NCBI GenBank assembly: GCA_030602785.1
Contig: JAUVZB010000013.1
Span: forward strand, 1-43,335
Reading direction: 5' to 3'
DNA length: 43,335 bases
From: Dehalococcoidia bacterium
Lineage (GTDB): Bacteria > Chloroflexota > Dehalococcoidia > GIF9 > AB-539-J10
A program made the translations under genes and the position numbers. Numbering within the stretch: the stretch's first letter is position 1; every line of letters starts with the position of its first letter. Positions 8,806-16,184 of the stretch are shown here, one piece after another. Under the pieces are notes generated by a model. That model made no database searches and was not told where the DNA came from. It worked only from the letters and a program-made list of their open reading frames with translations.

Positions 8806-9989
8806 ATGATAGGCAGTTTTCCATTCAGGACGGCCAAGAAGATCCTGTTCGGCATAGGGACAATCGAGCAGGTCGGCTCCGAACTCAGGAGCGCGGGCGC
8901 CTCCAATGCAGTCATCATCACCGACAAGACCATCAGGGAGGCAGGGTGGCCCAACACAAGGTGCAGGAGGCCCTTGATGCCAGCGGCATACGCTCCACCG
9001 TGTGGGACGAGGCGGAGGCGGAGCCGTCAGCCGAAGTGGGCCAGAGGGCCATCGCGTTCGCCCGTGCCGGAAGATTCGACGGCGTCGTGGGCCTCGGTGG
9101 TGGCAGCGCCATGGACATCGCCAAGGGAGCCGCTGTCTCATTGACCAATGAGGGCGACCTTCTGGGCTGGATCAAGGAAGGCTTCAAGAATCCCCTGGCG
9201 CCGCTGGCGCTGTGCCCTACAACGGCAGGAACCGGCAGCGAGGTCTCGGACACCGCTGTTTTCGCAACGCCCGAACTCAAAGTCGGACTCGTCAGTTCCA
9301 TGCTTTACCCGAACGTGGCCATCGTGGACCCTCAGATGACGGTCTCGATGCCGGCCGCTGTGACCGCCAACACAGGAATCGACGTGCTGTGCCACGCCAT
9401 CGAGGGCTACCAGTCAATACAGGCCAATCCGTTGACCGACGCTCTCGCGATTGAGTCGATGCGCCTCGTCAACCAGCACTTGAGGGCCGCATACTGCAAC
9501 GGTACGGACATGGAGGCACGCGAGGGCATGGCGCTCGCATCGCTTCTTGCGGGTATAGTGATGGGCAACGCCGACACGACCATAGGGCACGCGTGCGGAT
9601 ATGCATTTGTGTACCCTGCAACCAAGCTACACTACCCGCACGGCTACGCAATCGCCGTCACCTTCCCGTATGTCATGGAGTACAACGCAGTAGCCCAGCT
9701 TGAGAAGCACGCGACAATCGCCGAGGTGCTCGGAGAGAACACGGAGGGGCTGTCGCTGCGAGACGCGGCCTTCCTCGCCCCGGTGGCGTTCAAGAAGCTG
9801 ATGGTGGACCTGGACCTGCCGACATCCCTGAAGGCAGTGGATGTCGAGAAGGACATGATTCAGATGCTCGCAGGGAACGTCCTCAAGAGTCCCAACCACT
9901 GCCGCCGGAACCCTCGCGAGGTCACCGAGGACGGGATGATTACGCTCTTCGAGCATGCCTACGAAGGCAAGTTCGGATGGGAGTCATAG
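8806..9989 (+). pseudogene. Iron-containing alcohol dehydrogenase, disrupted by a one-base frameshift
   Basis: Group III (Fe-dependent) alcohol dehydrogenase: NAD(P)-dependent interconversion of alcohols and aldehydes or ketones in the cytosol. The first 47 or so residues (start ATG 8806, GGGAGGAG at 8796-8803, MIGSFPFRTAKKILFGIGTI) are in one frame. The rest, from VAQHKVQEAL on, is in the -1 frame. The switch falls at the GGG of 8944-8946, where one more G would restore a continuous protein of about 394 residues. Family hallmarks in the second part: GGGSAMDIAK nucleotide loop, TTAGTGSEVSDTAV, and the metal ligands D and H of GIDVLCHAIEGY, H of IGHACGYAF and H of HYPHGYAIA. Everything except the indel looks intact, so either a sequencing/assembly error in a G-run or a very recent mutation explains it. 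Confidence 0.85.
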
Positions 9990-10004
9990 GCAAGCTGTCG
10001 AACC

Positions 10005-10030
10005 CCGCGGTAGCCGATGAGCTGCCGCGG
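10005..10030. terminator. Strong stem-loop between convergent genes
   Basis: CCGCGGTAGC, loop CGATGA, then GCTGCCGCGG: a 10-bp stem with one G-T wobble pair. It sits between the ends of the alcohol dehydrogenase (+) and the pyrophosphohydrolase (-). There is no T-run on either side, so termination is probable but not certain. Confidence 0.5.
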
Positions 10031-10057
10031 CTTGAGCCTGGCGCGGCAGCGGCGTAT

Positions 10058-10471
10058 CTAGCCGTCGCGGGGCGCGTCCTTCCTTGAGCGGAGTTCTGTG
10101 TACTTCCGGTAGTTGCCCTTGACAAGCTCGACCGGGTATTTCGCCCTGTTCATGGCGAGCTTTCTGCCGACCGTCTCTGCCACATCGAAGCCGTTGACGG
10201 CTGCAAGGTTGAGGCAGAGTATGAGCACGTCGGCCATCTCCTCTCCCAAATGTCGGCGCTTGTCCGGGTCCTCAAGCAAGCCCGGAATCTCGTTCTCGCG
10301 AACCCACTCAAACAGCTCGAGGAGTTCCCCTGCCTCCACGCTTATGGCGATGGCGATGTCCTTGGAATTGTGGTACTTGCCCCACTCACGTTCATCGACG
10401 AACTCCTGGATGAGACTCTTGAGCTCGCCGATTGTCGTCCGGCTGTCTGTCAGTGGTGCGGCATCTGCCAT
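10058..10471 (-). CDS. MazG-like / RS21-C6 (dCTPase-type) nucleotide pyrophosphohydrolase
   Basis: 137 residues, all-alpha NTP-PPase superfamily. These enzymes hydrolyse (d)NTPs to the monophosphate and pyrophosphate with magnesium, often clearing modified or excess nucleotides. The metal-binding pattern is visible: EAGELLELFEW (E-x-x-E, about residues 46-56) and EEMADVLILCLNLA (E-x-x-D, about 75-88). The region REWGKYHNSKDIAIAIS matches the start of the small single-domain MazG-like/DCTPP1 type rather than full-length MazG. It is monocistronic, starting at ATG 10471. Its upstream region is occupied by an insertion-sequence relic, so its original promoter may have been changed. Confidence 0.85.
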   Translation of the reverse strand: MADAAPLTDSRTTIGELKSLIQEFVDEREWGKYHNSKDIAIAISVEAGELLELFEWVRENEIPGLLEDPDKRRHLGEEMADVLILCLNLAAVNGFDVAETVGRKLAMNRAKYPVELVKGNYRKYTELRSRKDAPRDG

Positions 10472-10537
10472 GTCGGAGCCTCCCTCAGGCGAAGTATCAG
10501 GCCGTAGTTGGCACAGCCTGCGCCACCCTCCACACTA

Positions 10538-10700
10538 TGACGAACTGACGGCGCTGTCAATGGCGCTTTGACACCGGTGTTGCTGGTCTACGACTCTGTT
10601 CTCCCCTGACTGTTCAGCGAAAACGTCCGCATGCAGGAGATGGTGACGTTGAACGGGAAGGAGCAGAAGAGGTTGATAGCCCTGAGCCATGGAAAAAAGG
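10538..10700 (+). mobile_element. Insertion-sequence relic A (transposase N-terminus and 40-bp repeat)
   Basis: A 40-bp stretch (10538-10577) is identical to 17981-18020 and contains the imperfect palindrome TGTCAATGGCGCTTTGACA. Directly after it comes GGTCTACGACTCTG, then a segment shared with two other sites, encoding MQEMVTLNGKEQKRLIALSH from ATG 10631. That resembles the N-terminal helix-turn-helix of ISNCY-type transposases, but a stop follows soon. The order here (40-bp segment before the N-terminus) differs from relic B, where it lies after the decayed transposase. Confidence 0.6.
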
Positions 10701-10771
10701 GGAGGCTCAGGGCATAGGAAGATGCCCGTCTGGAGGAGCCGTCTCTGCGCCTGCGGCGGAACTGTTTGCCC

Positions 10772-11341
10772 ATGCGTAGCAGGGGGGCAGATGGGTTTCC
10801 TCCCGCAGTGCAACGGATCCTGGACGCCTCGGGAGAGGACGCTCTTCAGGGGCTTGAGATGCTGGCGGCTTTCCCCGGGTACGAGTTGCCGCTGTTGGGT
10901 GAAGATGGCCCGTCCACAAGTGACCTCTTCGTGCTTGCGAAGGGCAAGCATGGCCTGGTGTCCGTGATGGTGGAAGGGACTGCAACGGGAGCGTTCGGCC
11001 CCATGGTGTGTGAATGGCTCGTTGAGGGCGCCAGAACGAAGATGCGGCTGCTGTCTCACCTGTGTGAAGTCCTTGGCGCGGACATCGGGGAGATACAATC
11101 GGCGCGCTACAGCCTCTTCCTTCAGGCCGCCGCCGCGCTTGTCGTTGCGGAGAGATTCGAGGCGCCGACTGCGATGATGGTTGTGCACTCCTTTGCGGGG
11201 ACGGACGAAGGCTTTCAGGACTACTCTCTGTTCTGCCGGCTCTTCAGCACGGCTGCCGTGGCCGACGGCGTTGTCGAGGCGCACCGCACTCAGATGCGCA
11301 GGCTCTTCCTCTCGTGGGTTCGGGACGTGGGCGAGGACTGA
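10772..11341 (+). pseudogene. DUF6946-like protein, N-terminally truncated
   Basis: About 189 residues from ATG 10772 (an alternative TTG lies at 10766). The body resembles the DUF6946 family as I remember it: ADGFPPAVQRIL, DLFVLAKGKHGLVSVMVEG, FGPMVCEWLVEG, SLFLQAAAALVVAERFEA and VVHSFAGTDEGFQDY. Full-length relatives begin some 40 residues earlier with a W/Y-rich segment. Here the remnant of that segment (AAELFAHA) is still readable at about 10747-10771, but in another frame and ending in a stop, and no good ribosome site precedes the remaining start. Inference: the 5' end was destroyed, probably when the adjacent insertion sequence (relic A) came in. It may be a pseudogene or a shortened but expressed protein. 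Function of the family is unknown. Confidence 0.6.
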
Positions 11342-11482
11342 CACTGGTTTGCAGGAGAGCCGTTGCTGAAGCTATCAATCAGTTCGCCAAGGGCAGTGGT
11401 TCGAGTCTCCCGTAGTTGCCCTGCACTGTACCTGTCGGCGTGACCATTTCCGTGGGCGAACTCATGTTCTCGACTGTTCCGG

Positions 11483-11516
11483 AAAGCGAGAGGCGGGCAT
11501 GCTCGCCTCTCGCTTT
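11483..11516. terminator. Bidirectional intrinsic terminator
   Basis: AAAGCGAGAGGCG (11483-11495) pairs perfectly with CGCCTCTCGCTTT (11504-11516), and the loop contains GCATGC. The T-run follows the stem in one direction and the A-run gives it in the other, as expected between the convergent DUF6946 gene and dctM. Confidence 0.85.
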
Positions 11517-11546
11517 GATCGTGCCATCATGTCCCCCTGTAGCGCC

Positions 11547-12857
11547 CTATGGAAGCAATCCTAGATGTGTTGGCAGGAACAGGGCCACCTGCGGAATGTA
11601 GGTGGTCAACACCAGCACCGGCAGGTATCCGAAGAGCACGTAGATCAGCGCAGGCTTGATGTATTCCTGGAGAGGAACACCTCCCCCCACCCGCGCAGCC
11701 ATGTAGAGCGTAGGGGCGACTGGTGGTGTAATGAGTCCCATCCCGAGGTTGACTCCAACTATTGCAGCAAACTGGTACGGGTCTATGCCTATTTCAACTG
11801 CAACGGGGTGAATAATGATGGCTGCAATAACAAGCGCCGAAGTGTCGTCCATAATCATGCCCATCACAATCATCAGCAGATTGATAAGAAGGAGCAGTAC
11901 GTACTTGTTGCTGCTGAGACCTGTGAGAAGCACAAGTATCTTGTTGGGAAGCGATTCCGCAATGAAGATGCGGCTGAATATGAACAGGAAGAAGAACACT
12001 ATCATGATACTGGCCGTTATCATTCCTGCATTGATTGTTGCCCTGGCCAGTTTCTTCCACGTGAGGGAGTGATACACGAACATTCCTATCGGGATACAGT
12101 AAAGGACAGCGACACAGGCCGCCTCGGTTGGGGTGAAGATACCCGAATATATGCCCCCGAGAATGATGACAGGCATGACCAGTCCCCACGAAGCCCGGCC
12201 CAAGCTAGTGCCTACGTTCTGTACGTATTCCTTCGGATGGACATGCGGGTTTACCTTTATCCCGGGCATCTTCTTGCACAACACAAGGCTTATGCCCATA
12301 AAGATGACGGTAAGCAACAATCCTGGCCCAAGTATGGTGACGAACAGGACGGTGATAGGAAGGTGCGCAAGAACGCCGTAGATAATCATCCCCATCGTAG
12401 GTGGTATGAGTAAGGAGAGGACAGCAGCGGCCGCTGTGAGCGCCGTCGCGAATCCTCTGTCATAGCCCTCTCTCACCATCCTGGGGATCATTATGGTTCC
12501 CAGAGCGCCAACCGCTGACGATGCCGCACCAGAGACGGCACCAAACACGGCATTGGTGGCCACCAGGGCGGCGGCCAATCCTCCTCTGACATGGCCCAGC
12601 ACGCTGGTGAACAGATCCACGAGCCTGTCTGCGATTCCGCTTTCCCCCATGAGAATGCCAGCCAGTATGTACAGTGGGAGAGCCAGGAAAACGTAGCCGT
12701 CCAGCATTTTGAAGGCGATCGGCATCACAAAGCCGAAATCCAAGCCGTACGCGGTGCAAAGGAGAACAGAACCAAGACCAAACGTAATCGCCACAGGGAT
12801 GCCCACCAGTAGAAGCACTATGCAGATAGCTACAACTATGCCTCCCTCAACCAGCAT
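11547..12857 (-). CDS. dctM: TRAP transporter large permease (DctM)
   Basis: 436 residues, the usual size of a DctM 12-TM large subunit, hydrophobic throughout. It forms the sodium- or proton-coupled channel of a tripartite ATP-independent periplasmic transporter. Visible family features are the N-terminal LVEGGIVVAICIVLLLVGIPVA, the GAVSGAASSAVGALGTIMIP segment, LIPPTMGMIIYGVLA, FTPTEAACVAVLYCI and the C-terminal GMGLITPPVAPTLYMAARV loop. Start ATG 12857 overlaps the end of dctQ by 11 bases, so the two are translationally coupled. It is the last gene of the cluster and runs into the terminator at 11483-11516. Confidence 0.93.
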   Translation of the reverse strand: MLVEGGIVVAICIVLLLVGIPVAITFGLGSVLLCTAYGLDFGFVMPIAFKMLDGYVFLALPLYILAGILMGESGIADRLVDLFTSVLGHVRGGLAAALVATNAVFGAVSGAASSAVGALGTIMIPRMVREGYDRGFATALTAAAAVLSLLIPPTMGMIIYGVLAHLPITVLFVTILGPGLLLTVIFMGISLVLCKKMPGIKVNPHVHPKEYVQNVGTSLGRASWGLVMPVIILGGIYSGIFTPTEAACVAVLYCIPIGMFVYHSLTWKKLARATINAGMITASIMIVFFFLFIFSRIFIAESLPNKILVLLTGLSSNKYVLLLLINLLMIVMGMIMDDTSALVIAAIIIHPVAVEIGIDPYQFAAIVGVNLGMGLITPPVAPTLYMAARVGGGVPLQEYIKPALIYVLFGYLPVLVLTTYIPQVALFLPTHLGLLP

Positions 12858-13392
12858 CGTTTGTCTCTCTTTCCTGTTGGTGTTGGCTTGTTGTCATTCC
12901 TGACAGCAAGGGCATAGAGCGAACGAGGAAATGAAATGTCATCAGGACGCCTCCTACGCAAAGGCTAGCTGATGTGTAAGCCGCAGGAATCCGTAGGGAC
13001 CTGCTGACTATCCCTGCAGTTAAGGTCCAGTGACAGTACGAGAATGCCTGGATACAGAAATAGCCTGACACGATCACACACAGAGCTGCTACGGCCAGCT
13101 CTACATAGTTCTGCGTTCGTGGATTCTTCACTATCAGCGGGAGTATCCCGCCGCTGATGTGAATGCCGTGGAAGGTTACGAGGCCCACTGCTGTGAAGTA
13201 CAACCACGCTCCCAGAAGCGTGCTGATATCCTCAAGGCCAAAGGGAACTCTGAAAGGAGCGTAGCGTCCGATGACTATCACGGCCATGGTCAAGGTAATT
13301 CCGATGGAACTTGCAAGAACCACCGCCTCTTCGATTCTAACCAGAGCCCTGAGGCTTCTGGCGAAACGCGTGGCTACTTCTTCATTCAGCAT
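12847..13392 (-). CDS. dctQ: TRAP transporter small permease (DctQ)
   Basis: 181 residues with four predicted membrane segments, typical of the small DctQ subunit that packs against DctM and contacts the binding protein. The motifs GAWLYFTAVGLVTFHGIHI and SRSLRIPAAYTSASLCVGGVLM fit the family pattern. Start is ATG 13392 with GGGGGAAGG just upstream. It lies 129 bases after dctP on the same strand, and that gap holds two stem-loops. Confidence 0.9.
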   Translation of the reverse strand: MLNEEVATRFARSLRALVRIEEAVVLASSIGITLTMAVIVIGRYAPFRVPFGLEDISTLLGAWLYFTAVGLVTFHGIHISGGILPLIVKNPRTQNYVELAVAALCVIVSGYFCIQAFSYCHWTLTAGIVSRSLRIPAAYTSASLCVGGVLMTFHFLVRSMPLLSGMTTSQHQQERETNDAG

Positions 13393-13412
13393 CCTTCCCC
13401 CATTTCTTGAGA

Positions 13413-13490
13413 CGAGGCCCCTGTGTCAGAAAACTGCCACACGTAGGCGCTCCTGTTTCAGGGGCCTCGCCGGGTTTCTTGGCTAACCCG
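13413..13490 (-). promoter_or_regulatory. Two stem-loops between dctP and dctQ
   Basis: Read on the minus strand, the dctP message would first form a stem at 13490-13471 (CGGGTT, 8-base loop, AACCCG). It would then form a perfect 11-bp stem CGAGGCCCCTG (13469-13459) with CAGGGGCCTCG (13423-13413) over a 35-base loop. No T-run follows. Hairpins in this place usually stabilise the message of the abundant binding protein or reduce read-through into the permeases. Confidence 0.6.
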
Positions 13491-13521
13491 CCTCTTTGCT
13501 ACAAACGTACCATTCCGTTCA

Positions 13522-14532
13522 TCACAGCGGGTCGCAGTTGGCTTTGATAGTGTCCATCAACTCCTTGCCCATCATCTTCTCGATGTTGGGCCACGCCTGC
13601 TCGCGGCATGCCTTGGCACATGCGGTCAACTCACTGTCAGTGATGTCGACGACCTCAATCCCGTAGTCAATCAGGTCCTGTCGAATGCCCTCTTCGGCCA
13701 GTTCCTCCCAGCCGACTGCCTCGACAGCGCCGACGGATGCTTCCAGAAGGACATCCTGGTCTGCTGGTGATAGGGAATCCCAGACATCTGCGTTCATGAC
13801 ACCCAGGAGGTAGCCTGTGAGATGCCGGTCGAAATAGCAGTAGTTCAGGAGGTCGCGGAAGTCCCAGATCTGCTGGAAGTCATTGTTGGCACACGCTTCC
13901 ATCATGCCTTGTTTGAGCCCGGTTTCCACCTCCGCGTACGGAACCTCAAGGCTGCGGTAGCCCAGACTGTCCAGTGTTGCTGCGGTCTCAGGCATGTTGA
14001 CTCGACATCTGAGCCCCAATTTCTCGATAGTCTCCGGCAGATACGGGTCTATTTTCTCGGTGGAGCCTACGACATAGAACTGGTTTGGCACAAAAGCGAC
14101 AGGGTAGTAGTTCGAGGCGCGGCACGGTGCTTCATGTACCTCACGGAACCAGCCCCCCGGCTCCATGGCCGCCAGCGCGTTGTCCCAGTCGAGGAATATG
14201 TAGCCTGTCCAGGTGATACCGAAATCAGAATGAACACCGGATGAAGGCCAGCCGAAACAGATGTCCTGAGTGCCCTGGGAGACAGACTCCATCTGATGCG
14301 TGTAGTCACCTAGCAGGTCTCCCGGGAAGTGGTCAAGCTGTATCCTGCCACCCGATAGTTCGCCCGCCAGGGAGCAAAACGACTCTGCGTAGTCGAAGTA
14401 CGGTCCTGCTGTGTGTGGCTGGCCGAGCCGCAGTTGAACGTTTCCCTGATCTGGAGTCTGAGTACTGCATCCTCCAACTGCAAGGATGGACAGTATCAGC
14501 AGCAAAACAAACCCTACGTTGAATCTCCTCAA
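13522..14532 (-). CDS. dctP: TRAP transporter substrate-binding lipoprotein (DctP family)
   Basis: 336 residues. The N-terminus is a lipoprotein signal (hydrophobic core FVLLLILSILAVGGC, lipobox AVGGC), so the protein is anchored outside the membrane by a lipidated cysteine near residue 22. The mature part has the DctP layout: LRLGQPHTAGPYFDYAESF, GRIQLDHFPGDLLGDYTHQM, LGLRCRVNMPETAATLDSLG with the conserved R that contacts carboxylate ligands, and SLEVPYAEVETGLKQGMMEAC. Start is TTG 14532, supported by GGAGGG seven bases upstream. The ligand is probably an organic acid; neighbouring amino-acid and nucleoside enzymes leave 2-oxo acids, amino acids or sugar acids open. Confidence 0.9.
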   Translation of the reverse strand: MRRFNVGFVLLLILSILAVGGCSTQTPDQGNVQLRLGQPHTAGPYFDYAESFCSLAGELSGGRIQLDHFPGDLLGDYTHQMESVSQGTQDICFGWPSSGVHSDFGITWTGYIFLDWDNALAAMEPGGWFREVHEAPCRASNYYPVAFVPNQFYVVGSTEKIDPYLPETIEKLGLRCRVNMPETAATLDSLGYRSLEVPYAEVETGLKQGMMEACANNDFQQIWDFRDLLNYCYFDRHLTGYLLGVMNADVWDSLSPADQDVLLEASVGAVEAVGWEELAEEGIRQDLIDYGIEVVDITDSELTACAKACREQAWPNIEKMMGKELMDTIKANCDPL

Positions 14533-14728
14533 CTCTTTTCCCTCCTTACCTATGAATTGCCCAAGTCCTAGTCAATCGCACTGATGCTATGTCACCATAG
14601 GCTCTCCTCCTGATGAGGGGTTTTTCGGGACGTCTCTTGATTGTTGCTATTCCGTGTGTCCGGCGCACCATGCCCACCAGCACGGGTCAATGGCAACCGA
14701 CCGCCTCGCCGTGATGTCGGCCCACTAG

Positions 14729-15007
14729 CTATTTGTACCAACAGAGATAGGAGCACACCCCTTCAGTTCTAAGACCGAACTTCACTCCCGCCGGAACGAT
14801 AGCCGTGTGTCCGCAGTCGACGGCGTGCCAGTCGTTGCCTGGAAGCCTAACCTCAAGGATTCCTACGGTGACAGTGAGATGTTCCTCCTTCGTGGTAGAG
14901 AGCTCATACGTACCAGGGAGGACTACTCCTGTAGTGAATGGGCACCCATTCCACTCAGCTCCGAGGCTCTTGAGGTGTCCTTCGAAATACTCGTTTACCG
15001 TAATCAT
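14729..15007 (-). CDS. ppnP: Pyrimidine/purine nucleoside phosphorylase PpnP-like cupin (DUF1255)
   Basis: 92 residues, matching the 93-95 residue PpnP/YaiE family: MITVNEYFEGHLKSLG start, GVVLPGTYELST, LEVRLPGNDWHAVDCG, IVPAGVKFGLRTEG and the closing CSYLCWYK. E. coli PpnP phosphorolyses many nucleosides to base plus ribose-1-phosphate and is a small cupin dimer. ATG 15007 has GGGGAGA upstream and lies 14 bases after the amino-acid dehydrogenase, so it is in the same operon. Its role beside a dehydrogenase and a transporter is not obvious; a cupin with another small-molecule activity cannot be excluded. Confidence 0.85.
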   Translation of the reverse strand: MITVNEYFEGHLKSLGAEWNGCPFTTGVVLPGTYELSTTKEEHLTVTVGILEVRLPGNDWHAVDCGHTAIVPAGVKFGLRTEGVCSYLCWYK

Positions 15008-15021
15008 TCTGCTTGTCTCCC

Positions 15022-16125
15022 CTAGATGGTCCAGGTGTTTGTGTGGCGCTTGACAGCGGAGACAGCCGCGATTCGCTCTTCGGCCATGACGTCGGCTGCC
15101 CTGTAGGAAGGGATTCCGTCACGTTTGGAGATGGCGATGAGTTCCTGGACCCTTTCGTAGTTCCGAGCGACTTTCTCTTTGGCCCTTTCTTTGTTGACCA
15201 GTCCGCCCACCATCAGGCGATCGGTGTCATACACAGTGCCGCCGGCATTGGCGATGTAGTCAGGCACGTAGAGGATGCCGCGTTTCTCAAGCATCGGGCC
15301 ATGTCTGTCCGCGTCTTCAAGCTGGTTGTTGGCTGATCCACACACGATCTTGCATTTCAGCTGTGCTATTGACTTGTCGTTGATAATCGCACCCAGAGCA
15401 CATGGGCAGAAGATGTCACAGTCAACGCCGAAGATCTCATCCGCCTTTGTGACTTCAACGTCAAATCTCTTTCTGATGGTGCTGATGCGTGCTTCATCGA
15501 TATCCGTGACGACCAACTTCGCGCCATAGGCCGCGAGTTGCTCAACGGCGCTTGACCCGACGCTCCCCAACCCCTGTACGGCTACCTTCTTGCCGTCAAG
15601 GTCATCACTGCCGAACACTTCCTTTGCTGCGGCACGCATGCCCTGAAGGACTCCGTAGGCAGTCATAGGCGATATTGCACCACTGCCACCCAGGTACTCC
15701 GGAAGTGTGACGATGAACTTGGTCTCCATGGCGATGTATTCCATGTCCTCAAGGGTAGTTCCCACATCTTCGCCTGTGATGTATGCGCCGTTGAGACGAT
15801 CGATGAACCTGCCATATGTCCGAAAGATGCGCTCGCGGTCAGGGCGCTTCGGGTCTGCCATTATTACGCCCTTGGCTCCCCCCAGGTTCACGCCGGCCGC
15901 GGCGTACTTGTAGGTCATGCCGCGAGAAAGACGCAGCGCGTCCTCTATCGCGTCTGTCTCGGATTCGTACTTCCACATGCGGGTTCCACCGGTGGCTGAG
16001 CCCAGTGCTGTGCAGTGAATCGCGATTATGGCCTTGAAGTCTACTTCCTCGTCCTGGCAGAAGACCAGGTTCTCATGCTTGTATTTCTTCATGTACCCGA
16101 ATAGTCCGAGTTCTCTCAGTTCCAC
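15022..16125 (-). CDS. Leucine/valine-type amino-acid dehydrogenase
   Basis: 367 residues, Glu/Leu/Phe/Val dehydrogenase superfamily, short leucine-dehydrogenase type. It catalyses NAD-dependent reversible oxidative deamination of an L-amino acid to its 2-oxo acid and ammonia. Seen: ALGSATGGTRMWKY, the glycine-rich loop with catalytic Lys (AAGVNLGGAKGVIMADP, near residue 80), ITGEDVGTT with the catalytic Asp, the Rossmann motif VQGLGSVGSSAVEQLAAYG (about 184-202), FCPCALGAIIND, and CGSANNQLED. The usual GGGK loop reads GGAK here, a small departure that may affect substrate choice. Start is GTG 16125 with AAAGGAGA upstream. It is flanked in operon order by the DUF362 gene and ppnP, so 2-oxo acid release followed by oxidation (for example by a ferredoxin oxidoreductase) is a plausible route. 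Confidence 0.9.
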   Translation of the reverse strand: MELRELGLFGYMKKYKHENLVFCQDEEVDFKAIIAIHCTALGSATGGTRMWKYESETDAIEDALRLSRGMTYKYAAAGVNLGGAKGVIMADPKRPDRERIFRTYGRFIDRLNGAYITGEDVGTTLEDMEYIAMETKFIVTLPEYLGGSGAISPMTAYGVLQGMRAAAKEVFGSDDLDGKKVAVQGLGSVGSSAVEQLAAYGAKLVVTDIDEARISTIRKRFDVEVTKADEIFGVDCDIFCPCALGAIINDKSIAQLKCKIVCGSANNQLEDADRHGPMLEKRGILYVPDYIANAGGTVYDTDRLMVGGLVNKERAKEKVARNYERVQELIAISKRDGIPSYRAADVMAEERIAAVSAVKRHTNTWTI

Positions 16126-16184
16126 AATGTGTCTCCTTTCAATGTCAAATGAGCTTCCACCGGTACAAGTGGTGCCATCTGCAG

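Noticed and set aside
11350-11425. tRNA-like motif GGTTCGAGTC near 11399
   Set aside because: The surrounding bases do not fold into acceptor, D and anticodon arms. The flanking AGGGCA/TGCCCT pair makes only a simple hairpin.
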